Below, piece after piece: positions 1 to 5,559 of a stretch of 7,097 nucleotides of DNA. The translations under genes and the position numbers were made by a program. Under the pieces are notes generated by a model. The model was not told the origin of the DNA. It saw only the letters and a list, made by a program, of their open reading frames with translations, and ran no database searches. The stretch's first letter is position 1, and every line of letters starts with the position of its first letter. Location of the stretch: the NCBI GenBank assembly GCA_003645845.1, contig QNCV01000138.1:1-7097 (forward strand), in the 5' to 3' direction. The DNA comes from Fidelibacterota bacterium (GTDB taxonomy: Bacteria; Fidelibacterota; UBA2242).

Positions 1-861
1 ATGATGAACCTGGGGGGAGGCAGTCGGAGCGGATATCCGGGAGCGCTGATAATGGGTTTAACCATGGGTATTGTTGCGGCGCCATGCATCGGTCCCTTCG
101 TGATTGGTCTGCTTACCTATGTAGCCTCCACCGGAAACCCGCTGGTGGGTTTTAGCATGTTTTTCACCCTGTCCATGGGACTTGGTTTACCCTTTATTTT
201 TTTGGCGTTCTTTTCCAGTAAGATTGACAGCCTTCCGCGTTCCGGTGAATGGATGGTGGGTGTGCGAATTATTTTCGGATTGATCCTGGTGGGAATGGCC
301 CTCTATTTTATTCATCCGTTATTACCGGAACCTATTTTCGCGATCATTTTTCCGGTTTATATGATCTGTGCCGGTGTTTATCTGCTGATTTTCAATAAAT
401 CGGGGAATAACGCCAAAGGATTTCTGATATTCAAACAGCTGGTTGCTATCGTTGCAGTAATTCTGGGAACCTGGTTTTTAAAGCCGGATTCCGGTCCGGC
501 AGAGGAAATGAGCTGGCAGCCTTACCGGGAGGATATTTATCGGTCGGCAATTCAATCGGACAGACCGGTTATCATAGATTTTTATGCCGACTGGTGTATC
601 CCCTGTAAGGAAATGGATGAAATTACTTTTATCGATCCCGCGGTCGTCAATCTGAGCCGGCAGTTTCATCTGCTGAAGGTTGATTTGACCTCTTCGGTTG
701 ATCCCGAAGTTGCCCGGCTGAAGGAACAGTTTCATATCAGAGGCGTTCCCAGTATTCTTTTTATTGATAAAAACGGGAGGGAAATTTCTTCGATCCGAAC
801 GCTCGGATTTGAGAAACCGGAAGTATTTCTGGCCAAAATGAATACAGCGCTGTCCAAATAA
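1..861 (+). CDS. dsbD: DsbD-family thiol:disulfide interchange protein, C-terminal half (5' end outside window)
   Basis: This is the C-terminal half of a DsbD-type transporter, which passes electrons from cytoplasmic thioredoxin across the inner membrane to periplasmic thiol proteins. Residues 1-161 hold about five hydrophobic segments (roughly 14-41, 47-72, 84-103, 107-130, 141-161), matching TM4-TM8 of the family. The first carries AAPCIGPF with C29, equivalent to the second membrane redox cysteine of E. coli DsbD. Residues about 170-286 form a periplasmic thioredoxin fold with WCIPC (C199, C202) and a cis-proline in RGVPS (P250), the DsbD-gamma domain. The partner cysteine of TM1, TM2-3 and any N-terminal DsbD-alpha domain are missing, so the ATG at base 1 is most likely internal and the gene starts upstream. 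The tlpA-like gene follows after 26 nt, probably in the same operon. Family assignment is firm; the exact subfamily (DsbD or ScsB-like) is open. Confidence 0.9.
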   Translation: MMNLGGGSRSGYPGALIMGLTMGIVAAPCIGPFVIGLLTYVASTGNPLVGFSMFFTLSMGLGLPFIFLAFFSSKIDSLPRSGEWMVGVRIIFGLILVGMALYFIHPLLPEPIFAIIFPVYMICAGVYLLIFNKSGNNAKGFLIFKQLVAIVAVILGTWFLKPDSGPAEEMSWQPYREDIYRSAIQSDRPVIIDFYADWCIPCKEMDEITFIDPAVVNLSRQFHLLKVDLTSSVDPEVARLKEQFHIRGVPSILFIDKNGREISSIRTLGFEKPEVFLAKMNTALSK

Positions 862-887
862 TTAACCGAATCGGGAAGGAAACCGAT

Positions 888-1409
888 ATGAAAATTAAAT
901 ACATTTTTATGATTGTCGGTCTTTTTATGGCGATTTTCTGTAGTCAGGCCTGCGGACAGAAAAAGGTTGAATCTACCGGAGAAGTCGGCACTCCGGCGGC
1001 AAACTTTTCACTTATTAATCTTGTCGGCGAAGAGGTGACTCTTGATCAGTTTAAGGGCAAGGTTGTTATGTTGAACTTCTGGGCCAGCTGGTGCAGCCCA
1101 TGTAAATCTGAGATACCGGATTTCATAAAAATGTACGACAAATACCGGAAAGATGGTCTGGAAATTGTAGGTATAGCGCTTTCTTCAGGAAGCGCCGAAA
1201 ATATCAGCCGGTTTGTAAAAAAGTGGAAAATCAATTACCCTGTTTTAACGGGCGACGAAAAATATCTCCAGGATTTAACGATTAAGTACGGTGGAATTCG
1301 TGGGGTGCCGACCACTTTTCTGATTGATCGTCATGGAAATATTCGGCACAAATGGGTGGGCGCCCGGACGGAAAAAATTTTTATGGCAGAAGTGGAAAAA
1401 TATTTGTAA
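888..1409 (+). CDS. TlpA/ResA-like thioredoxin-fold protein, probably membrane-anchored
   Basis: A 173-residue extracytoplasmic thiol-disulfide oxidoreductase of the TlpA/ResA/AhpC-TSA-like group. Residues 1-21 are a signal sequence with a lysine-containing start and hydrophobic core. SQAC-G places C22 at a possible lipidation site, but serine at -3 is a weak lipobox, so a simple membrane anchor or cleaved signal is also possible. The active site is WASWCSPC (C69, C72), and the cis-proline loop is RGVPTTF (P141). An extra segment between the active site and that loop is typical of the ResA/TlpA insert. The start is supported by GGGAAGGA 7 nt upstream. It lies 26 nt after the dsbD-like gene, which would be its natural electron donor, and ends just before a strong terminator. 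The substrate (apocytochrome c, another thiol protein or a peroxide) cannot be told from sequence. Confidence 0.9.
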   Translation: MKIKYIFMIVGLFMAIFCSQACGQKKVESTGEVGTPAANFSLINLVGEEVTLDQFKGKVVMLNFWASWCSPCKSEIPDFIKMYDKYRKDGLEIVGIALSSGSAENISRFVKKWKINYPVLTGDEKYLQDLTIKYGGIRGVPTTFLIDRHGNIRHKWVGARTEKIFMAEVEKYL

Positions 1410-1441
1410 CAGGATCTGTTCAAAATTCAATAATTACGGAG

Positions 1442-1468
1442 AGGGTACAGTTGTCTGTGCCCTTTTTT
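1442..1468 (+). terminator. Intrinsic terminator of the dsbD-tlpA operon
   Basis: AGGGTACAG, loop TTGT, CTGTGCCCT forms a 9-bp stem with one G-U pair, running directly into a six-T tract (1463-1468). It lies 32 nt after the tlpA-like stop codon, which marks the end of that transcription unit. Confidence 0.9.
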
Positions 1469-1525
1469 CATTAAGTAAGCTTCAATGATCTGAAATCGAT
1501 ACAGGGCAAAGATTCATAATTAAGT

Positions 1526-1602
1526 GAGGTGGAAAATAAAAAATGCTGCTATCAAACTAAATGATGATTATATTTCCGTATCTGACAAATATTTGTCATT
1601 AG
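1526..1602 (+). other. Two tiny leader ORFs ahead of the acyltransferase-like gene
   Basis: GAGGTGG (1526-1532) is the best Shine-Dalgarno in this leader. It sits 10 nt before an ATG at 1543 that opens a five-codon ORF (MLLSN, stop 1558-1560). The next base starts ATG-ATG of a 13-codon ORF (1561-1602, stop TAG), which ends four bases before the main ATG at 1607. The main gene itself has only AGG three bases upstream. This could be a chain of coupled leader peptides, or chance in an AT-rich leader. No amino-acid run typical of attenuators is seen. Confidence 0.25.
1583..1598. promoter_or_regulatory. Perfect 16-bp palindrome upstream of the acyltransferase-like gene
   Basis: TGACAAATATTTGTCA is its own reverse complement over 16 bases and ends eight bases before the ATG at 1607. 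The form TGACA-N6-TGTCA suits a homodimeric regulator of the CRP/FNR or similar type, but I cannot name one. A CATAAT hexamer at 1515-1520 could be a -10 box further upstream, with no convincing -35. Bound protein here would block transcription or the ribosome site. Confidence 0.4.
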
Positions 1603-1606
1603 GTAA

Positions 1607-2938
1607 ATGGATCGGAAAAGAATATATACGTTTGATATTGTCAAAGGCATTGCAATCCTGTTTGTGATTCCTTTGCATGCGTTGATTTACCAGATTGGCA
1701 GAAGCGATCCGTCGCTGTTTGAGCCGATTATTTCGAGACTTCCACGGGAAATTATGCTTGTGCTGGCGCCAATTATTCTGCTTTCGCTCTGGGGACCGAT
1801 CTTTACCCTGATAACCGGGGCGAATATTGCCTATGGATTTCTGCGGGTTTATAATCGAAATCCAGATGAGAGTTCCGCTTATATTCTCAGACGCTTATTG
1901 GCGGCATTTTTACTGATATTAGTAGCCCGTCTGACGAATTTTATTTTCGAGGGTTTTATTATTAGTTACAGCGAGAATCGGGTCATTACTTTCAGGTTTC
2001 GCAATTATGCCGATACCCTTGACTCCATTGCCCTGATCAATGTTATTGTGCCGCTATTTATGTTGTATATCATTAATTATATTAAAGCACGACATTTGAA
2101 AAAGACTAAGGGACCTCTACTCAGTCCGATTAAGCCGCAATATATCTATATTGGTCTTGGCATTATCACCGCTCTCTGGTTTCTGTTTACACCGGTTGTG
2201 CATGCATTAAAACCCTATGTTTATGAAGTTACAACCAGGAATCATTGGCGTTTGCTGTCAATGGTCTACGGAAAAATGACGACCGGGCGGTTTCGATTTT
2301 TTCCCATTTTAGGATTTGGATATATTGGCGGCATTATCGGATCGGCAATTTATTATCGGGAACAATTCAGTAATATGCGTAAATATTCCGGAATATTCTT
2401 TATTATCACGTTAATATCTTTTGTGGTGTGGTGTTTTCTGTCGGCTAATCCGATTGGTAACGTTGCCACGGATGATAATTCCACTATGTTGCAGGTATTA
2501 ATTCTGGGAGCAATGGCCTTTGCGGTCGTATTGATGCTCGGCAGATATGACTTTTGTCCGGGGGAGATTCGTGAAAAAAGGATAAAGCGGACGCTTTTTG
2601 TGCGACGCTTCAGTGTTGTGACACTGACGATATATATTATGGAATTCGTTCTTGCTCATTGTGTCTACCTGGTTTTCGAAAGGTATTGGGAACACGCCAT
2701 TCAAATCGTCAACCAGGTTCCGGTCCTGACCTGGGGAATAACGCAAATTTTTATTTTCATTTTTATAATCTGTTTAATCTGGATCGTCATTGTACGGCTT
2801 TGGGAAAAGGTCAATTTTATCGGTTCTCTGGAGTGGATTACCCTGAAATTAGGCGCTCTTTTACAGGGAAAGCGAAACACCTGTATCGATACTCAATGGA
2901 TTCTTTATGGTTATAGAGGTGCTAAGGAGTCTGATTAA
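1607..2938 (+). CDS. Polytopic membrane protein of the DUF1624 / acyltransferase type
   Basis: A 443-residue, very hydrophobic protein with about ten or more membrane segments spread over its length. The N-terminus, YTFDIVKGIAILFVIPLH (D10, K13-G14, H24), fits the D-x-x-R/K-G-x-A-x-x-x-x-x-x-x-H signature of membrane acyltransferases of the HGSNAT-catalytic/DUF1624 and Acyltransferase-3 groups, which move acyl groups from a cytoplasmic donor to a carbohydrate or lipid outside. The following GPIFTLITGANIAYGF segment and the late GSLEWITLKLG segment favour the DUF1624-like branch. Start: a stop codon (1604-1606) directly precedes this ATG in frame and the family signature begins at once, so the start is well bounded although the ribosome site is weak. 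It stands alone between the terminator at 1442-1468 and the convergent mazEF operon. Its substrate is unknown. No terminator is clear after it. Confidence 0.7.
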   Translation: MDRKRIYTFDIVKGIAILFVIPLHALIYQIGRSDPSLFEPIISRLPREIMLVLAPIILLSLWGPIFTLITGANIAYGFLRVYNRNPDESSAYILRRLLAAFLLILVARLTNFIFEGFIISYSENRVITFRFRNYADTLDSIALINVIVPLFMLYIINYIKARHLKKTKGPLLSPIKPQYIYIGLGIITALWFLFTPVVHALKPYVYEVTTRNHWRLLSMVYGKMTTGRFRFFPILGFGYIGGIIGSAIYYREQFSNMRKYSGIFFIITLISFVVWCFLSANPIGNVATDDNSTMLQVLILGAMAFAVVLMLGRYDFCPGEIREKRIKRTLFVRRFSVVTLTIYIMEFVLAHCVYLVFERYWEHAIQIVNQVPVLTWGITQIFIFIFIICLIWIVIVRLWEKVNFIGSLEWITLKLGALLQGKRNTCIDTQWILYGYRGAKESD

Positions 2939-3098
2939 AAAGAGATATCCCGTTTTATGATCTCACTGCAGGGCTCACAGTCTATGCTTGCAACTACTCA
3001 TCGGACTCTGCTTCAAATAAAGATATGTTATCATCGAATGGAATATGGGAGTGCCGCGGCCGGTCAAGTTGCGGGTGGATTATCATTTTTAATACTGT

Positions 3099-3437
3099 TT
3101 AATCAATTAAAACCCGAAATTTACCGGTGACTTCCTCAAACACATCTGGCGCAAGAGCCGTGATCATCTCAGCTTCCAGTTGACGCCAATCAAGGCTTTT
3201 TAACTGATCGCTGAGAATGACACCTTCAATAGGGAGTCCAGCGGGGAGCGTGACTTCAAAAGGATAGCCCTTTGACTGTTTAGTAACCGGGCAGCAGAGA
3301 ACCAATCCGACCCTGGTATTATATCGTTTTGGAGATAACACGTAAGCTGGCCGACGCCCGCGCTGCTCATGACCCCGCTGAGGAGAAAAATTTAACCAAA
3401 CCAGATCGCCGCGGTCAGGGACATAATTCCTTTTCAT
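3099..3437 (-). CDS. mazF: MazF-family endoribonuclease toxin
   Basis: A 112-residue toxin of the MazF/PemK family, the normal length, which cuts mRNA at short specific sequences when released from its antitoxin. The sequence follows E. coli MazF closely: YVPDRGDLVWLNFSPQRG at 5-22, then EQRGRRPAYVLSP and TKQSKGYPFEV. The residues known to matter for catalysis and RNA binding in the E. coli enzyme appear at the same places (E24, R29, T52), so the toxin looks intact. The ATG overlaps the stop codon of the upstream antitoxin gene by four bases (ATGA), which implies translational coupling and keeps the toxin below the antitoxin level. It converges with the acyltransferase-like gene; no intrinsic terminator is visible downstream. 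The RNA target sequence cannot be predicted. Confidence 0.93.
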   Translation of the reverse strand: MKRNYVPDRGDLVWLNFSPQRGHEQRGRRPAYVLSPKRYNTRVGLVLCCPVTKQSKGYPFEVTLPAGLPIEGVILSDQLKSLDWRQLEAEMITALAPDVFEEVTGKFRVLID

Positions 3438-3679
3438 AAAAGTTCCCGTCCCTCGGTACCACCAAAATCAACTTCACGGTGAACATTAAAATCGGTAATA
3501 TCGGCTAAGAGATTATCCAGATGATATTTTTTATCGGGGGGCAGTGGTTTGATTACCAGGTGTTTGTCAACAACACTGAGTTCGATCCGGCTACCGTATT
3601 CCAAATGGGTCTCTGCGGCAAAGGACTTTGGAATCCGGATCGCTAGGCTGTTGCCCCATTTTTGGACTGTTTTTTCCAT
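3434..3679 (-). CDS. mazE: MazE-type antitoxin with AbrB/SpoVT DNA-binding fold
   Basis: An 81-residue antitoxin. Residues 1-47 form the swapped-hairpin AbrB/MazE domain, with the hallmark VQKWGNSLAIRIPKSFA and the later IELSVVDKHLVIKP strand. Residues 48-81 are the acidic, probably flexible tail that would bind and block MazF. In this family the N-terminal dimer also binds the operon's own promoter. GGAG lies seven bases before the ATG, supporting the start. It is the first gene of the operon; its promoter and a strong dyad lie just upstream at 3691-3734, and mazF overlaps its stop codon. Confidence 0.93.
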   Translation of the reverse strand: MEKTVQKWGNSLAIRIPKSFAAETHLEYGSRIELSVVDKHLVIKPLPPDKKYHLDNLLADITDFNVHREVDFGGTEGRELL

Positions 3680-3690
3680 AGCAAAACTCC

Positions 3691-3715
3691 AATGTATCTA
3701 CATAGAAGATACATT
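3691..3715. promoter_or_regulatory. 25-bp dyad: likely MazE/MazEF autoregulatory operator
   Basis: AATGTATCT (3691-3699) and AGATACATT (3707-3715) are perfect 9-bp inverted arms around seven bases. The dyad begins 12 bases upstream of the mazE start codon and covers the -10 hexamer and expected start site of the promoter at 3706-3734. This is where an autorepressor would act, and MazE-MazF complexes in other bacteria repress their own operon this way. Assignment to MazE is inference from position. Confidence 0.65.
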
Positions 3716-3734
3716 ATTCCAACCGTCCTGTCAA
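3706..3734 (-). promoter_or_regulatory. mazEF promoter
   Basis: On the minus strand a consensus -35 TTGACA (3734-3729) is followed after 17 bp by TATCTT (3711-3706), four of six matches to the -10 consensus. The expected start is near 3699, giving a leader of about 20 nt that still includes the GGAG of mazE. Confidence 0.7.
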
Positions 3735-3782
3735 GCATTTTTGGACCTATAAATATATCGGTTGAAATCTGTGACAAAGATT

Positions 3783-3800
3783 ATTTTGAATTCTCAAAAT
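3783..3800. repeat. Inverted repeat in the mazE-HAD divergent gap
   Basis: ATTTTGA and TCAAAAT are perfect 7-bp arms around ATTC. It lies between the divergent mazE and HAD genes, about 80 bases before the HAD start codon, and is distinct from the mazEF dyad. It may be an operator or an accident of the AT-rich gap. Confidence 0.3.
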
Positions 3801-3827
3801 TTCTTGTATTTCCAAAATTATTGCCCT

Positions 3828-3860
3828 ATCCTAAGAAAGTTTCGAATATATTCTAAGGAT
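3828..3860. repeat. Imperfect inverted repeat just upstream of the HAD gene
   Basis: ATCCTAAGAA (3828-3837) and TTCTAAGGAT (3851-3860) pair at nine of ten positions across a 13-base spacer. A weak promoter-like pair, TTGTAT (3804-3809) and TATCCT (3827-3832) with 17-bp spacing, overlaps the left arm, so the dyad could regulate the HAD gene. Both calls are tentative. Confidence 0.3.
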
Positions 3861-3879
3861 TTTCAGAATACTTTTACAA

Positions 3880-4578
3880 ATGCCGAAGCTCCTCATCCTA
3901 ATCGACATCGACGGTACCCTGCTCTATCCCGGAATGACACCACGGCATGCCCTGTCAGCGGCGATCAGGCAATATACCGGTAAGACAATTGAATTTACCG
4001 TACCCATGCTGGCGGGAATGACCGACCCGTTGATTGTCAGAAATGCTCTGGATTTTCTGGGAGTCGGCGATAATATCAGAGATAATTTACCGGAGCGGAT
4101 TCTGGAGACCTACCTGGAAATTCTGGCCGATCATTACCCTCGGGCGAAGGACCCTCGACTCTATCCGGGCGCCCGGACATTGTTGCGACTCTTGCAGGAT
4201 ATGCCGGTGCGTCTCGGTCTGATTACCGGAAACCTGGAACGGGGCGCCATGATCAAACTGCAGCCATTCGGTCTGGCTGAATATTTCAGTATGGGGGTTT
4301 TTGGCAGTGATCATTCCGATCGGGACAGGCTGCCGCTGATTGCCCTGGAAAAATGTCACGAGCGATTCCGGGAGAATTACTCCCCCAAACAGGTCGTTAT
4401 CATTGGAGATTCTGTCCGGGATGTCTTATGTGCCCACCGTAACGGTATGCGGGCCATTGCGGTGGTTCGGCACAAAGATCGCCTGGCATCAATCACAGCG
4501 GAAAATCCCGATTTGATCGTCAGTGGTTTTATAAAACTCGATCCGGTTAAGAATTATCTGGTAACACTCATAGGATGA
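3880..4578 (+). CDS. HAD-superfamily phosphatase (phosphoglycolate phosphatase-like)
   Basis: A 232-residue cytoplasmic phosphohydrolase. Motif I is DIDGTLL with nucleophile D9 and acid-base D11. Motif II is LITGN with T116. Motif IV is IIGDSVRD with D177 and D181 for magnesium. Residues about 15-95 form the helical cap of a subclass I enzyme. The usual lysine of motif III is not obvious: the segment SDRDRLPLIALEK offers R148/R150 or K158 instead, as in some phosphoglycolate-phosphatase-like branches. The ATG at 3880 is the only ATG after an in-frame stop at 3832 and puts the motif at the expected distance, but no Shine-Dalgarno is visible. The Rrf2 gene follows after 68 nt on the same strand, so cotranscription is possible. 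The substrate is unknown. Confidence 0.85.
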   Translation: MPKLLILIDIDGTLLYPGMTPRHALSAAIRQYTGKTIEFTVPMLAGMTDPLIVRNALDFLGVGDNIRDNLPERILETYLEILADHYPRAKDPRLYPGARTLLRLLQDMPVRLGLITGNLERGAMIKLQPFGLAEYFSMGVFGSDHSDRDRLPLIALEKCHERFRENYSPKQVVIIGDSVRDVLCAHRNGMRAIAVVRHKDRLASITAENPDLIVSGFIKLDPVKNYLVTLIG

Positions 4579-4602
4579 TTAGGCCGAAGTTCGATGGTAT
4601 GT

Positions 4603-4641
4603 CTTTTTCCTTTTATCTTTTACCTTTTTCCTTTTATCTTT
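4603..4641 (+). repeat. Tandem 18-bp polypyrimidine repeat before the Rrf2 gene
   Basis: CTTTTTCCTTTTATCTTT occurs at 4603-4620 and again, identical, at 4624-4641, with three bases between (21-bp period). The tract ends five bases before the Rrf2 ATG and leaves no room for a purine-rich ribosome site. Confidence 0.85.
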
Positions 4642-4646
4642 GAAAC

Positions 4647-5084
4647 ATGTTATCGAAAAAAACCAAATACGCCATTATTGCCCTGGTTCGCCTTGCCAGG
4701 GAATACAAGCAGGAACCGTTGCAGATCGGCGTGATTGCAGAGGAAGAAAAAATCCCGAAGAAATTTCTCGAGACTATTCTCCGGGAACTGAAAAACGCCG
4801 GGATTCTGACCAGTGTCAAAGGCCGCAACGGCGGTTATTATCTCAGCCGGGATCCGGAAGAGGTCAATCTGGCAACCATCATCCGCCTGTTTAATGGGCC
4901 GATCGCCTTTATTCCCTGTGTCACCTATCTCTACTACGAGGCTTGTGATGTCGGCAAAGAGGAGGAATACTGCGGGATTCGGTCGGTTTTTAAGGAAGTG
5001 AGAGATGCAACGGTGGAGATTTTTAAACAAGCCACGCTGGCCGAAATTATCCGTCGTGAGGATATGTTACACAGGGTAAAATAA
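4647..5084 (+). CDS. Rrf2-family transcriptional regulator with three cysteines
   Basis: A 145-residue regulator of the Rrf2 family (IscR, NsrR, CymR, RsrR). The N-terminal winged helix-turn-helix is clear: LSKKTKYAIIALVRLA at 2-17, a recognition-helix region IPKKFLETILRELKNAGIL at 36-54, and the wing VKGRNGGYYLSRDPEEV. The C-terminal part has C91, C100 and C109 (spacing C-X8-C-X8-C), in the region where IscR and NsrR bind an iron-sulfur cluster, though the spacing is wider than in IscR. Cluster or thiol sensing is therefore inferred, not shown. The start fits the family's usual MxLSxKxxYA opening, but a pyrimidine repeat replaces the ribosome site. Downstream lie two copies of a dyad that are good candidates for its own binding sites, the second at the promoter of the TauE/SafE gene. 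Confidence 0.9.
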   Translation: MLSKKTKYAIIALVRLAREYKQEPLQIGVIAEEEKIPKKFLETILRELKNAGILTSVKGRNGGYYLSRDPEEVNLATIIRLFNGPIAFIPCVTYLYYEACDVGKEEEYCGIRSVFKEVRDATVEIFKQATLAEIIRREDMLHRVK

Positions 5085-5393
5085 AAATTTTCTTGCATAT
5101 ATCTACTATGTTGGTAGATTATATATACTTTAGTGAATATCGGGGATTTCCGGTCTTTTAATGCTGATTTGTAGATTATTGGGAATTTATTTTTGAAAAC
5201 CTGCGATTGATTTTAAATGAGAGAAAAATGATGCGATACAAACCCGGTGACAGCGATTTGTCATATCTACTCTGGCTAATGCTCGATTTTAAAAGTAGTC
5301 TGTTTCAGGGGATTTGAGCCACGATGCGTTTTTACAATTATCGAAGTTTAAAAATAAAAATCCCATATAGCGGTCAGTAGAAAAAGATTTAAA
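5085..5393. other. AT-rich gap after the Rrf2 gene, no convincing gene
   Basis: I see no family-recognisable gene, RNA gene or terminator here. It contains the first dyad (5101-5119), isolated half-sites GTAGATTAT (5171-5179) and ATATCTACT (5263-5271) that match the dyad arms, and three short ATG ORFs of 11, 29 and 18 codons (from 5161, 5228 and 5324) without good ribosome sites. A promoter firing near the first dyad would transcribe this stretch, so a small RNA cannot be excluded. Confidence 0.5.
5101..5119. promoter_or_regulatory. Candidate Rrf2 operator, copy 1
   Basis: ATCTAC-N7-GTAGAT has perfect 6-bp inverted arms and lies 17 bases after the Rrf2 stop codon. The wider string ATATCTACTAT-GT-TGGTAG recurs at 5430-5448. 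A TTGCAT at 5093-5098 with GATTAT at 5117-5122 (18-bp spacing) could be a promoter that this dyad overlaps. Confidence 0.55.
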
Positions 5394-5549
5394 ATGTATC
5401 AATTGTCTAAGCAGTTTGTTTTATTTATAATATCTACTATATCGGTAGTAATAGTATCCATTGCTGTCTGTGAAAGCAATTTACGGGGAAACTATTTGCC
5501 GGTTCAAAGAATGCACCCGGGCGCCTCTCATATATTATTAGAAAAATAA
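5394..5549 (+). CDS. Possible 51-residue signal-peptide or small membrane protein
   Basis: An uninterrupted ATG ORF of 51 codons ends in a TAA that is part of TAAGGAG, the ribosome site of the TauE/SafE gene, 10 nt before that gene's ATG. Residues 1-7 are polar with two-sided charge (K6), residues 8-25 are hydrophobic, and IAVC-E puts C26 where a loose lipobox would be. A 25-residue polar tail follows, with no motif I recognise. The spacing to the next gene would suit coupling. Against it: no clear Shine-Dalgarno, the promoter TATAAT and the repeated dyad lie inside its hydrophobic segment, and AT-rich DNA readily encodes such residues. It is either a real small gene, expressed from further upstream, or a chance ORF over a regulatory region. 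I do not assign a function. Confidence 0.3.
   Translation: MYQLSKQFVLFIISTISVVIVSIAVCESNLRGNYLPVQRMHPGASHILLEK
5403..5431 (+). promoter_or_regulatory. Likely promoter of the TauE/SafE gene
   Basis: TTGTCT (5403-5408, four of six -35 matches) is followed after exactly 17 bp by a perfect TATAAT (5426-5431). Transcription would start near 5438 and give a leader of about 120 nt before the ATG at 5560. The leader can form a 6-bp hairpin, ATTGCT/AGCAAT (5460-5480). Confidence 0.6.
5430..5450. promoter_or_regulatory. Candidate Rrf2 operator, copy 2, over the TauE/SafE promoter
   Basis: ATATCTACTATATCGGTAG (5430-5448) matches copy 1 at 17 of 19 bases. CTAC and GTAG keep the same spacing, and TACTA/TAGTA gives an alternative 5-bp dyad. 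It overlaps the last bases of the TATAAT box and the expected start site, which is a repressor position. The link to the neighbouring Rrf2 protein rests on proximity and repetition. Confidence 0.55.
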
Positions 5550-5559
5550 GGAGCAAAAA

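Noticed and set aside
1..3. ATG at the first base as the true start of the DsbD-like gene
   Set aside because: The protein begins in the loop before TM4 and lacks TM1-3 and the first membrane cysteine, so the gene almost certainly continues upstream.
2942..3060. Short inverted repeats (GAGAT/ATCTC, ACTG/CAGT) after the acyltransferase-like gene
   Set aside because: Stems of four to five pairs with no T tract; not distinguishable from chance.
3693..3710. Resemblance of the mazEF dyad to the Rrf2-like motif (shared ATCTAC)
   Set aside because: Only six bases match, the right half and the spacing differ, and the dyad arms are perfect on their own terms, so it is a separate site.
5228..5317. 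29-codon ORF between the Rrf2 and TauE/SafE genes
   Set aside because: No good ribosome site, no recognisable motif, and length expected by chance.
5500..5530. GGTTCAAA resembling a tRNA T-arm
   Set aside because: Flanking bases do not form the T stem and no anticodon or D arm is found upstream.
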